Virus record (IMG/VR): IMGVR_UViG_3300002138_000066
Location: 1 to 56,230 of that record
Direction: 5' to 3' (one strand)
Length of the DNA: 56,230 nucleotides
Origin: a virus
The notes under the pieces are model-generated. The model was given only the letters and a program-made list of their open reading frames with translations, did no database searches and was not told the origin of the DNA. Within the stretch, counting starts at the first letter, position 1. Every line of letters begins with the position of its first letter. This document shows, piece after piece, positions 29,824-37,462 of this stretch. The translations under genes were made by a program, and so were the position numbers.

Positions 29824-31023
29824 ATGCCATATATTTTAAAGAAAACAAATGGGGAAACTTTAGCAACGGTTCAAGATGCTACAGTCGATAATTCAACAAG
29901 TTTAACATTTGTTGGAAGAAATTATTCGGGATACGGACAACCGGTAGAACAAAACCTAGTTAAGTTGTTAGAAAACTTTGCTAATACTACTGCTCCAAAG
30001 AAACCAGTTCAAGGACAGTTGTGGTTTAATTCCACTCCGTCGTCTCGTAGACTATTAGTTTCCTATGATGGTACCAGTTTTAGAGACTTGGCTAATATTC
30101 CATATAGTGGAACTGCTCCAACTGGTGCAAACACAGGTGACTTATGGTGGGATTCTTATAATCAACAAATAAAAGTATATGACGCAAGTACCAATACATG
30201 GAATTCCAACCAACCATACGGCGGCTCGAGTAGTTCTTGGGATTTTTCTAGAATATTAGATAACACCGAAGTTGCTCGACCTGCTATACGAGGTCTAATA
30301 TTAACTACTCCTGTAGTTGAAATTTCTAATAATAATTACATACCAAGTTCTACTACTGGATTAACCAGCGCATTTCCAGTTATTAAGAAAGGTGTCAATT
30401 TAACAGGTGCAGATGCAATCACTGGGCGATCAGCTACTAGCACATCTACAGGTTATATATTTTGGGGCACCGCGGCCGATTCTTTAAAAACACAAAAGGT
30501 TGATGTTGCAGAATCTGCAACATCTGGTGTACACTATTTGGTATTTTCAAATTCGGTATCTGGAACCCAAAATTTAGTAACTAGGTCTGCGGTAAGTTAC
30601 GATTCTACAACTGATATCCTTCAAGTTACTGCATCAGCTGCCTTGTATGCAGACATTGCTGAAAGATATGAAGCAGACGCAGTATATGAAGCCGGAACTG
30701 TTTTAATGTTAGGTGGCGGAAAAGAAGTTACTATTGCTAAGTTACATGCTACGACAGCAGTCGCAGGTATAGTGTCTAAAAACCCGGCATATATGATGAA
30801 TTCCAAGGCAGGATCCGACGAAACTCACCCCTATATTGCCTTAAAAGGTCGAGTTCCTTGCAAGATTACAGGTCCTATTAAAAAGGGCGATCTACTAGTT
30901 GCTAGCGGAATGAAACCCGGCTACGCCACTGTCAAACAAGCCCACGATAGTTCGGACGCTGTAATAGGAAAAGCCCTGGAAAACTTCCCAGGGCCCGAAG
31001 GTATTATAGAAGTTAAAGTTTAA
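29824..31023 (+). CDS. Tail-fibre-like protein, paralogue B, probable host-binding candidate (399 aa)
   Basis: Residues 1-130 repeat the module of the preceding gene (VGRNYSGYGQPVEQNLVKLLENFAN, PVQGQLWFNST, APTGANTGDLWWDS). The C-terminal 130 residues (ADIAERYEADAVYEAGTVL, then VAGIVSKNPAYMMNS, then GRVPCKITGPIKKGDLLV) match a C-terminal domain common to distal tail-fibre proteins of aquatic T4-like phages. Last gene of the virion block; its stop codon overlaps the stop of the convergent thyA. Confidence 0.7.
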   Translation: MPYILKKTNGETLATVQDATVDNSTSLTFVGRNYSGYGQPVEQNLVKLLENFANTTAPKKPVQGQLWFNSTPSSRRLLVSYDGTSFRDLANIPYSGTAPTGANTGDLWWDSYNQQIKVYDASTNTWNSNQPYGGSSSSWDFSRILDNTEVARPAIRGLILTTPVVEISNNNYIPSSTTGLTSAFPVIKKGVNLTGADAITGRSATSTSTGYIFWGTAADSLKTQKVDVAESATSGVHYLVFSNSVSGTQNLVTRSAVSYDSTTDILQVTASAALYADIAERYEADAVYEAGTVLMLGGGKEVTIAKLHATTAVAGIVSKNPAYMMNSKAGSDETHPYIALKGRVPCKITGPIKKGDLLVASGMKPGYATVKQAHDSSDAVIGKALENFPGPEGIIEVKV

Positions 31024-31904
31024 CGAGCCATCGGAGCCTTAATGGCTTCGTGGCTAGTATATCCTTCTAGCTCAACATCTTCCATGCCAAATTCAGTAAT
31101 AACAGAAATATCTTGATTTAATTTTAATGTTGCTAGCGGCAACGGCTCTCTAGTAAGTTGCTCTGCTACTTGATCAAAGTGATTTTGGTAAATGTGTGCA
31201 TCCCCAACTGTAATAATTAGGTCACCTACTCCTAGGTTACACACCTGTGCAATCATATGAGTAAACAATGCGTATGACGCGATGTTAAATGGTACACCAA
31301 GGAACATATCTGCACTACGCTGGTACATCTGGCAACTCAGTTTACCATTCTCAACATAAAATTGTGCCATCATATGACAAGGTGGTAATGCCATTAAATC
31401 AAGTTCGCCGGGATTCCATGCTGTAATGATATGCCTACGGCTGTATGGATCAGTTTTAATGCTGTCAATTAATTCAAGTAGTTGATCGTGATTTTGTAGA
31501 ACAACTTTGTTAATTCGAATAAGTGGTTTACGCCACCTGCGCCATTGTACACCATATACACGCCCGAGGTCTCCCGGATGCCGCTGTTTTCGCCGCCTGA
31601 CCCAATAGTCTGCTTCGGCATTGTCGGTCCAGATAGTTCTTTTTTCTGAATATCGTTCTCCGTGCAGTATTTCTCTCAAGCGAAATTCGTCTCCACTGCC
31701 TTCAATAAACCAAAGGAGTTCACTAACAACTGCTTTCCATGCTAACTTTTTAGTAGTGATTGCAGGAAACCCGTCATTAAGATTAAATCTCATTTGAAGC
31801 CCAAATATACTACGGGTACCTGTGCCTGTGCGGTCCGGCCGATCGTTTCCGTGATTTAAAATATCTTTTAATGCGTTAAGGTAAACAGTATCTGGATGTA
31901 TCAT
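31020..31904 (-). CDS. thyA: Thymidylate synthase (ThyA)
   Basis: 294 residues. ThyA features are in order: RPDRTGTGTRSIFG (22-35), the catalytic C176 in ALPPCHMM, QRSADMFLGVPFN, and the GDAHIYQNH end motif. It converts dUMP to dTMP with methylene-tetrahydrofolate as carbon donor and reductant. The following reduction is supplied by the DHFR gene directly upstream in the same operon (ATGA overlap). An insertion around residues 98-113 (DYWVRRRKQRHPGDLG region) is basic and unlike the compact E. coli form. The stop codon overlaps that of the convergent fibre gene, with no terminator in between. Confidence 0.95.
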   Translation of the reverse strand: MIHPDTVYLNALKDILNHGNDRPDRTGTGTRSIFGLQMRFNLNDGFPAITTKKLAWKAVVSELLWFIEGSGDEFRLREILHGERYSEKRTIWTDNAEADYWVRRRKQRHPGDLGRVYGVQWRRWRKPLIRINKVVLQNHDQLLELIDSIKTDPYSRRHIITAWNPGELDLMALPPCHMMAQFYVENGKLSCQMYQRSADMFLGVPFNIASYALFTHMIAQVCNLGVGDLIITVGDAHIYQNHFDQVAEQLTREPLPLATLKLNQDISVITEFGMEDVELEGYTSHEAIKAPMAR

Positions 31905-32377
31905 ATGTTATATTCTTTTATGGTATATTTTATTGGATCATTAAATGTAGCATGTTCTGTAACCTTTGTAAAGTTTTTTTGAACATAATCTAAATCAAAA
32001 AATTTATCACATTGGTAAGTAGCATCAATCTCTGTTACATAGAATCGATCAATGATATCTAAATATTGCTCGTAAATGGCACTTCCACCAATAACAAAAA
32101 TATCCTTGTCGAGATATTCTACAGCACAGTAGTCTAATGCACTTCCGCAATCATCGAATGTGTGATCACCCAACAGTCGCTTTCTACTTATTACCACATT
32201 AATGCGATTGGGTAATGGCTTGCCCATGCTGTCGTAGGTAGTTGATCCCATGATAACAACTTGCCCAGTCGTCATCTGCTTGAACCATTTCATATCACCC
32301 TTAAGGTGAGGCCAGGGCATCTGACCTTCAAATCCAATGCCCCGGTTACGATCTACAGCTACCAGGCAATTGATCAT
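31901..32377 (-). CDS. folA: Dihydrofolate reductase
   Basis: 158 residues, normal length. DHFR signature: IGFEGQMPWPHLKGDMKWF with the active-site acid D28, then VVIMGSTTYDSMG, PLPNRINVVISR and IFVIGGSAIYEQ. It regenerates tetrahydrofolate using NADPH, needed because ThyA oxidises the cofactor to dihydrofolate. The start overlaps the end of the upstream 201-residue gene by 4 nt and its end overlaps the thyA start by 4 nt, so the three are one transcription unit. Confidence 0.95.
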   Translation of the reverse strand: MINCLVAVDRNRGIGFEGQMPWPHLKGDMKWFKQMTTGQVVIMGSTTYDSMGKPLPNRINVVISRKRLLGDHTFDDCGSALDYCAVEYLDKDIFVIGGSAIYEQYLDIIDRFYVTEIDATYQCDKFFDLDYVQKNFTKVTEHATFNDPIKYTIKEYNI

Positions 32378-32979
32378 TCAACTTCGTCAACAACTACTTC
32401 TTTCTTTTTGCTTTTAGGAGGATCAATAGTATCTGCTTGCTTACGCAGGGCCTGGGCCTGTTTAAACAATGCGTCGGCCCGGCTTCTCATTTGAATTGGA
32501 GACATTTCGGCTTCTGCAATTTCAATCTCAGTTTCACTATTAACAATTCCAGGCTCGGCTGTTTTTTTGGTTTTTGGATTAGGATTTACGCCGTCAGTTA
32601 CTGCCAACTGATCGATGGTGATTCCTTTTTGCTCCGCCATGATTTGGTTAAGCTCACTTAACAGTACCGCGGCCTGGGGAGTAGGAGTCATTATGACACC
32701 GTTGGTCGGAACCCTCTTTAACATTCCTCTTTCGTGCAACACACCTAGCATTGTTGAACCGTCTGGAAATTTACGAACAGCCAAAACATCTGCAAGTTCG
32801 TTTGCGGCTTGCCCACTCGGATCTTGGATAAGTTGCATTAGAGAATCATGCCAAGAATCGGGCAAGTTTCCTGTTCCAACTACTAGACAGTTGCCCGAGT
32901 CGCCTGGCAATGATCTATACACAACGGCAACTTTCGCACCATTGTTTTTCATCTTTCCTACATGTTTGATTAAGTTCAT
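32374..32979 (-). CDS. Hypothetical protein (201 aa)
   Basis: Residues 1-125 look globular (VGKMKNNGAKVAVVYRSLPG, then CLVVGTGNLPDSWHDSLMQLI); residues 130-200 are charged, helical and Lys/Pro-rich, ending in an acidic tail. I do not recognise the family; a similar arrangement exists, as I recall, in other T4-like aquatic phages. It overlaps folA and the upstream 88-residue gene by ATGA, so it is part of the same operon and probably expressed with the DNA metabolism genes. Confidence 0.7.
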   Translation of the reverse strand: MNLIKHVGKMKNNGAKVAVVYRSLPGDSGNCLVVGTGNLPDSWHDSLMQLIQDPSGQAANELADVLAVRKFPDGSTMLGVLHERGMLKRVPTNGVIMTPTPQAAVLLSELNQIMAEQKGITIDQLAVTDGVNPNPKTKKTAEPGIVNSETEIEIAEAEMSPIQMRSRADALFKQAQALRKQADTIDPPKSKKKEVVVDEVE

Positions 32980-33242
32980 ACTGGTTCCTTAGTTTTTTCT
33001 GGTTCTGCATCGGATGCCGCCGGAGGAGTAACAGCATTTAAGAATGTGTTTAATCGATCAAATACAACACCCACAGAAGACATCTCATTAGCACCAAATG
33101 CACCACGACGACATGCAGTATCAATAACGGCTCGCAAATGTTGCAAATCATTAATGTTTAATTCTGGCTGTTGTTGCGGTTGCGCCTGCGGCATTTCTCC
33201 ACCAACATCTGGGCTAGCTACCGTTGCTTGTTCTTCATTCAT
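32976..33242 (-). CDS. Small hypothetical protein (88 aa)
   Basis: A Gln/Pro-rich, probably disordered start is followed by a helical core (INDLQHLRAVIDTACRRGAFGANEMSSVGVVFDRLNTFL). This core pattern recurs in small proteins of T4-like cyanophages, where no function is known. Ribosome site AAAGGAA precedes the ATG, and the end overlaps the next gene by 4 nt. Confidence 0.7.
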   Translation of the reverse strand: MNEEQATVASPDVGGEMPQAQPQQQPELNINDLQHLRAVIDTACRRGAFGANEMSSVGVVFDRLNTFLNAVTPPAASDAEPEKTKEPV

Positions 33243-33243
33243 T

Positions 33244-33537
33244 TTAAATATTCCTTTTCTCTTTTTGATGTATAAATGGGCAACCTAGCGTTAGCATAGT
33301 AATCTCTTTAGGATCCTCTATACCAACTTCGATCGCTTCTACCATTTTTTTATTATGGTCCAAAGTTAAACCTCGCCGGATTGCATACCTACTATTTAAG
33401 TTATAGTTAATCCAGTGGTCTAACATTTTGATATCAGATTTTTCAATTGTTATTTTGGCAAAGTGTTCTGGTATAAAATTTAACTTTCTTATACCTAGAA
33501 CACTTAGTGGATTTGGCTGATTTCTGTTTAAAGACAT
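33244..33537 (-). CDS. Small hypothetical protein (97 aa)
   Basis: Contains HFAKITIEKSDIKMLDHWINYNLNSRY and a C-terminal half with LGCPFIHQ. No known domain. The ATG at 33537 overlaps the stop of the upstream VWA/peptidase gene (TAATG), so the two are translated together; the downstream gene starts 1 nt after its stop. Confidence 0.7.
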   Translation of the reverse strand: MSLNRNQPNPLSVLGIRKLNFIPEHFAKITIEKSDIKMLDHWINYNLNSRYAIRRGLTLDHNKKMVEAIEVGIEDPKEITMLTLGCPFIHQKEKRNI

Positions 33538-34805
33538 TATTCTTTATAGTATGCAGTTTGTCCGAACGGTGCTTCAATTGCATCATTACCGTGGATGATA
33601 AACAGCGTATCGCAGTAGTTTTCATCACCCCAACTACCACAAGGATAACCGTCAGTAAACATGATAAACTTCTTAGGCTCGATGCCTTCTTCTTTCATAA
33701 ATTCCCAATTGGCATCAAAATCAGTACCACCACCACCTGTCACTTTATAGTCATCAATTTCATCGGCAGTATCTCCGGTAAATTGAGCGTAGTTATAAAC
33801 TGCGGTATCAAAGCACCACAGGCTTAGTTTGAAGTCTTTGTATTCATCCATAATACCTTTAACTTCGGACAAGAAATCTTGTGCCTGTTTATCTGAAATA
33901 CTACCGCTCATATCGATTCCAACTGATACATCGATAGTTTCTTCGTTCATCATCCCGGGCAAAATAGCACCGCAATGCTGTGACTTACGGTTAGGACGAC
34001 TAAAACTAAAATTGCTCTTCAGAATACTTTGGATATTCATACGCAACATTTGACGCCAGTCCATCTTTGGCTCGGTAAAAGTTTGGATCATTCTAGCAAT
34101 ACCTGCCGGTACTCTACCTGCGCCTGCGGCCTGTGACGCGGCCACCATTGCTTCTTTAATTTCGTCACGGATCTTTTTCTTTTCTTCGGCTGACAAAACA
34201 GGACGCTTGCCCTTGCCTTCTTTATCGTCACCGTCTTGGTCGTTACCTTCGCCGTCTTCACCGTCAAGGTGTTCGTCGAGCAATTCGCCAAGTTGGTTAA
34301 TATCAATCTTAATAGAATTCTTTTCTATTTCTTCATAGATCTGTTCATATGATTGACCGCGATATTTGTTATCTTGGAAAATTTTAATCCAACTCGGTAC
34401 TTCACCGATGCGTTCATCTTTAAGGATTTGATTAGCGGCATAATCTGCGGCAATGTTTGACAATTGGGGATCTCGATGTTCACGACGACCCATATGATCA
34501 AATACATTGTGCAACACCTCGTGAGCAAACCCAAACTCACATTCTTTAGGAGTTAGTTTATGAACAAAGTCGTTGCTGTAGTAAAAATACCGACCGTCTG
34601 TGGCAAGAGTATTGAGCCAATCGCTAGCATCCACTAGTCTAAGGCGGGTTGCCAAATTACCAAAAAATGGATGACGCAACAACAGACCGATACGAGCAGT
34701 TACTAATTTATCAACAATTTTATTTTTCTCTTGTTGAGAAAATTCTCGCTTTTGACTTAGGTCTGATTTTGATGCTTTGCTAGCGGTTGTAGTTTTTGCT
34801 GACAT
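33537..34805 (-). CDS. VWA domain protein with HExxH metallopeptidase-like domain (DUF2201 type)
   Basis: 422 residues from the ATG at 34805 (AGGA 9 nt upstream; an ATG at 34814 overlaps that site). The N-terminal domain has HEVLHNVFDH with the zinc-type motif H95-E96-x2-H99. A charged, acidic linker lies at 180-200. The C-terminal von Willebrand factor A domain has MIDAS motif DMSGS at 298-302, with GGGGTDF and MFTDGYP following. Proteins of this kind work with MoxR ATPases, one of which is encoded directly upstream; together they are thought to remodel or mature protein complexes. It has its own promoter. Confidence 0.85.
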   Translation of the reverse strand: MSAKTTTASKASKSDLSQKREFSQQEKNKIVDKLVTARIGLLLRHPFFGNLATRLRLVDASDWLNTLATDGRYFYYSNDFVHKLTPKECEFGFAHEVLHNVFDHMGRREHRDPQLSNIAADYAANQILKDERIGEVPSWIKIFQDNKYRGQSYEQIYEEIEKNSIKIDINQLGELLDEHLDGEDGEGNDQDGDDKEGKGKRPVLSAEEKKKIRDEIKEAMVAASQAAGAGRVPAGIARMIQTFTEPKMDWRQMLRMNIQSILKSNFSFSRPNRKSQHCGAILPGMMNEETIDVSVGIDMSGSISDKQAQDFLSEVKGIMDEYKDFKLSLWCFDTAVYNYAQFTGDTADEIDDYKVTGGGGTDFDANWEFMKEEGIEPKKFIMFTDGYPCGSWGDENYCDTLFIIHGNDAIEAPFGQTAYYKE

Positions 34806-34837
34806 AGTGTTCATTCCTGTTTAACTGTATATATGTA

Positions 34838-34866
34838 ATTATACACTCAAAGTATAAAAAATGCAA
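34838..34866 (-). promoter_or_regulatory. Sigma70-type promoter for the VWA gene operon
   Basis: Minus-strand TATAAT (-10) with TTGCAT (-35) at a 17-nt spacer. The -35 is poor, but the -10 with its flank GAGTGTATAATTA is identical to the strong promoter of the MoxR gene at 36042-36070. Confidence 0.6.
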
Positions 34867-34870
34867 GTAA

Positions 34871-34894
34871 AATTGGACCCCGAAGGGTCCAATT
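34871..34894 (-). terminator. Rho-independent terminator after the MoxR gene
   Basis: A perfect 10-bp stem reads on the minus strand as AATTGGACCC, loop TTCG, GGGTCCAATT, followed by a short T run. The UUCG loop fits the minus strand. It starts 2 nt after the MoxR stop codon and separates that gene from the promoter of the VWA gene. Confidence 0.8.
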
Positions 34895-34896
34895 TA

Positions 34897-35982
34897 TTAA
34901 CCTTCCATTGCGGTAATAATAAACTTACCGTATTTGTCATGGAACTCATCAAAGTTCTTCAACTTAGAAGCATCAAACGGCAGTTTATAGTTAGTGAGCG
35001 CAACCTTAGCACCCATTACAACCAATTCAGTTGGGAAATTTCCCATCATAAATCCAAAGAAGTTATCTGCCATAGAATCCCAATCTTTAGATTTCTTTTC
35101 ATATGCAGTTTGGAGTTCATAGCACATACTAACAGTCAAAGAATACATTGCAGAGATTTCTTTGATGTCGCACTTTTTAACCTTGCCGTCCAAAATATCT
35201 TCAGGCTGTGGCATCTGTTTGGCAACTTTACGGTGTGCCATAAACTTAATAGCAAGGCCTTCACCGACAGCACCCGCAACCAAATCAGTTAAGGTGTTTT
35301 CGGACAAGTCGTCATCTTGCAAAAGTTGGCTAACGAAAGACCAAGACCGCGGAGTAGCAAAAGCCCGGCTTGAGCTTTTTGGATCAAAATCGTACAAGTC
35401 TTGTTTGGCAAAGCCAACATAACCAACTACTTGTTCATGCACCTTGTTCATAGTGGCCCACTGCAACCAATCTTCGTAATCAGTTTTTAGTTCCAAGTGA
35501 ACGAAACGATTTGCCAACGGAGCAGGCATACGATAAGTTACCCCCTTGTCAGTTTCGCGGTTACCTGCGGCAACAATAGCAACACCCTTTGGAAGAATGT
35601 AAGTACCAACACGACGGTTCAACACCAACTGGAAAGCCGCCGCCTGTGTAGCAGGAGCCGCAGAGTTCAGCTCGTCCAAGAACAGGATAGCGGTAGACTC
35701 CGGATCAGTGGGCAATTCTGCAGGAGGAGCCCATGTCATTGTATTAGAATTGGAATTGTAATATGGAATACCCTTAATGTCTGTAGGTTCCCAAAGACTC
35801 AAACGCACATCAATAACTTCGCGGTCTTGCTCGTCGCCAAGTTGTTTGATAATATCGCTCTTACCAATTCCGGGAGGACCCCACATAAAAACAGGGCGTT
35901 GAATTTTGATACACTTACGAAGACTCCGTTTTGCCTCATTAGGAGTAACGGTCCGGTTAGTGCTAATCTGCTCTTTTGACAT
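34897..35982 (-). CDS. MoxR-type AAA+ ATPase
   Basis: 361 residues from the ATG at 35982 (AAAGAG upstream); an upstream TTG at 35997 is less likely. Walker A GPPGIGKS at 35-42, Walker B ILFLDE at 99-104, sensor-like AAGNRETD, and an arginine in PLANRF. The closing half is helical. MoxR ATPases act as chaperones on substrates brought by VWA proteins, and the VWA/peptidase partner follows immediately. A perfect consensus promoter lies upstream and a UUCG terminator follows. Confidence 0.88.
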   Translation of the reverse strand: MSKEQISTNRTVTPNEAKRSLRKCIKIQRPVFMWGPPGIGKSDIIKQLGDEQDREVIDVRLSLWEPTDIKGIPYYNSNSNTMTWAPPAELPTDPESTAILFLDELNSAAPATQAAAFQLVLNRRVGTYILPKGVAIVAAGNRETDKGVTYRMPAPLANRFVHLELKTDYEDWLQWATMNKVHEQVVGYVGFAKQDLYDFDPKSSSRAFATPRSWSFVSQLLQDDDLSENTLTDLVAGAVGEGLAIKFMAHRKVAKQMPQPEDILDGKVKKCDIKEISAMYSLTVSMCYELQTAYEKKSKDWDSMADNFFGFMMGNFPTELVVMGAKVALTNYKLPFDASKLKNFDEFHDKYGKFIITAMEG

Positions 35983-36041
35983 TGTTTGCTCTTTCAAAGT
36001 TGATTAAAAATATTGAATCTCTTATGCTTCAATATGTATTA

Positions 36042-36070
36042 ATTATACACTCAACTCTGAGAGATGTCAA
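36042..36070 (-). promoter_or_regulatory. Consensus sigma70 promoter for the MoxR gene
   Basis: Perfect TTGACA, 17-nt spacer, perfect TATAAT on the minus strand. The -35 lies inside the last codons of the 36051-36440 gene. This is the best promoter match in the window. Confidence 0.9.
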
Positions 36071-36440
36071 GCGATCTAGCCTTTGCATTGGTAAATTTTT
36101 CAATGTTGCCGGAAAACAACACCAATTGAACAGCCATTTTATCATCAAAAACCCACATACCCATTTTGGTAATATACCACGGGCAAGTGATAAAGTTATC
36201 CAAACGAAGTATCATTTGGTTAGTAAACTTTAAATCTATGCGATTTTCAAAACGGACTTGGTGTGCAGTGAAGTGTTTGCAAAGAATCTCAAATCCTGCA
36301 TCTGTTAATTTGAGTCCGCCTATTGGTTTAGGTCTTGGATTTTGCCACAGTTTTCTTGCCATTTTTCGGATGGCAATATCATCTATATCTAACCCTTCAG
36401 TTTGGGCAATGTACTTAGTAATTTCAGACTTGCGACTCAT
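36051..36440 (-). CDS. Conserved hypothetical phage protein (129 aa)
   Basis: Pattern KMARKLWQNPRPKPIGGLKLTD, then LKFTNQMILRLDNFITCPWYI, then FDDKMAVQLVLFSGNIEKF. I recall this family in many T4-like cyanophages, always without function. Probably a small globular mixed alpha/beta protein; the basic N-terminal half could contact nucleic acid. Its start overlaps the upstream gene by 17 nt, indicating coupling. Confidence 0.75.
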   Translation of the reverse strand: MSRKSEITKYIAQTEGLDIDDIAIRKMARKLWQNPRPKPIGGLKLTDAGFEILCKHFTAHQVRFENRIDLKFTNQMILRLDNFITCPWYITKMGMWVFDDKMAVQLVLFSGNIEKFTNAKARSLDISQS

Positions 36441-36723
36441 TAGCTAACTTCTCACCGGTGGTTAATTTGAATACAGAGAAGTCTTGCGAATTGAACATTT
36501 TGTTAAGTTTTTCAGCAAGATTAAATGCGTGTCCAGCATTGGAAAATGAAACTTTTTTATATTTTGGACCAAGTTGTTGTGCTACGATACTGCTGGTCTT
36601 TAGGTTAATTGGCTTTTCTTGATAAAAAACAGCCCAAATGGCCTCCGCATCCAAAACTTGTTCTGTTTTATATGTTTTTTTGTTAGTCATTTCTAACAGA
36701 ATCGTTGGCTTAGGCCTGCTCAT
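36424..36723 (-). CDS. Conserved hypothetical phage protein (99 aa)
   Basis: Start chosen at the ATG 36723 with GGAGG 11 nt upstream; an in-frame TTG at 36741 would sit on that site. The core pattern LDAEAIWAVFYQEKPINLKT, then KKVSFSNAGHAFNLAEKLN, is familiar from T4-like aquatic phages but has no assigned role. A late-type box lies 31 nt upstream of the start. Confidence 0.7.
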   Translation of the reverse strand: MSRPKPTILLEMTNKKTYKTEQVLDAEAIWAVFYQEKPINLKTSSIVAQQLGPKYKKVSFSNAGHAFNLAEKLNKMFNSQDFSVFKLTTGEKLANESQV

Positions 36724-36754
36724 GATATACGCAACCTCCAAATAAGTGCGTATA

Positions 36755-36762
36755 TATTTATC
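36755..36762 (-). promoter_or_regulatory. T4-late-like promoter box (minus strand)
   Basis: GATAAATA on the minus strand, one mismatch to TATAAATA, 31 nt upstream of the ATG at 36723 with a GGAGG ribosome site in between. It could give late expression of the downstream small genes. Confidence 0.4.
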
Positions 36763-36770
36763 CCCAGAAG

Positions 36771-36983
36771 TTAAAATTTACCACCGTCCATTTTAATGAC
36801 GATATCTTCTTGTTCGGTACCCTCAGAAAATTCACCTGCTAATCGGGTCATTACGATACTCAGACTATTCTGCAGATCTGATATTTCTTTGATTGACAGC
36901 GTGAGATTTTTTTGATTGGTTTTGATAGCAACTCGCGCCTTATCTAAGAAGTCTTCAATTGGTAGTGTGTTTAATGCTTTCAT
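36771..36983 (-). CDS. Small conserved hypothetical protein (70 aa)
   Basis: Mostly helical: KTNQKNLTLSIKEISDLQNSLSIVMTRLAGE, ending VIKMDGGKF. Recurs in T4-like cyanophages as I recall, of unknown role. The ATG overlaps the stop of the upstream 160-residue gene (ATGA). Confidence 0.7.
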   Translation of the reverse strand: MKALNTLPIEDFLDKARVAIKTNQKNLTLSIKEISDLQNSLSIVMTRLAGEFSEGTEQEDIVIKMDGGKF

Positions 36984-37462
36984 AGTTTGCTGTTAACATT
37001 ATTTAACACAGATTTAACTTCAGCTTCTGTTTTAAACGGCCCAAAATAAGGATAGCGTTGCAGGGTAATTAATTTCGGACAGAATGTCCTAATCCACCCT
37101 TTACGGAATTTAATCACATAATATCCTGCACAATATCTGCTCTTACTTTTGATATTTTTAGCGTAAAGCGGAAGTTTCTCTTTAACATTATACACAGGAT
37201 CAAATGGTTTAGTTCTACACGGATAGTCGTGAATTGAAAATGTTTTTGTTTCTACATCACCGGCAGTTTTCTTTAGACTCTCTTCAAACAACTCGATGCC
37301 CAATTGAGTTTTTACATCATTAAGATTTTTAAATCCAAATGCATATCCATTTTTAAAAAAAGTATACCCTTTCCTTGATTTTGAAAGGGCTCCTATTTTT
37401 CCATCATCTGTTCTAACTAACCACTCTTGACCAGGAACTAATATTTTAGCAGTTGAGTTCAT
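36980..37462 (-). CDS. Conserved hypothetical protein (160 aa)
   Basis: The N-terminal half (EWLVRTDDGKIGALSKSRKGYTFF) looks like a small beta domain; the C-terminal half contains KSRYCAGYYVIKF and FCPKLITLQRYPYFGPFKTEAE. The second block is familiar from T4-like cyanophages. It is basic and aromatic-rich, which would suit nucleic acid binding, but this is a guess. It overlaps the exonuclease gene upstream by 4 nt. Confidence 0.7.
   Translation of the reverse strand: MNSTAKILVPGQEWLVRTDDGKIGALSKSRKGYTFFKNGYAFGFKNLNDVKTQLGIELFEESLKKTAGDVETKTFSIHDYPCRTKPFDPVYNVKEKLPLYAKNIKSKSRYCAGYYVIKFRKGWIRTFCPKLITLQRYPYFGPFKTEAEVKSVLNNVNSKL

Noticed and set aside
33267-33274. Plus-strand TATAAATG, close to the late box
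   Set aside because: It lies at the end of a minus-strand gene, with no plus-strand gene downstream.
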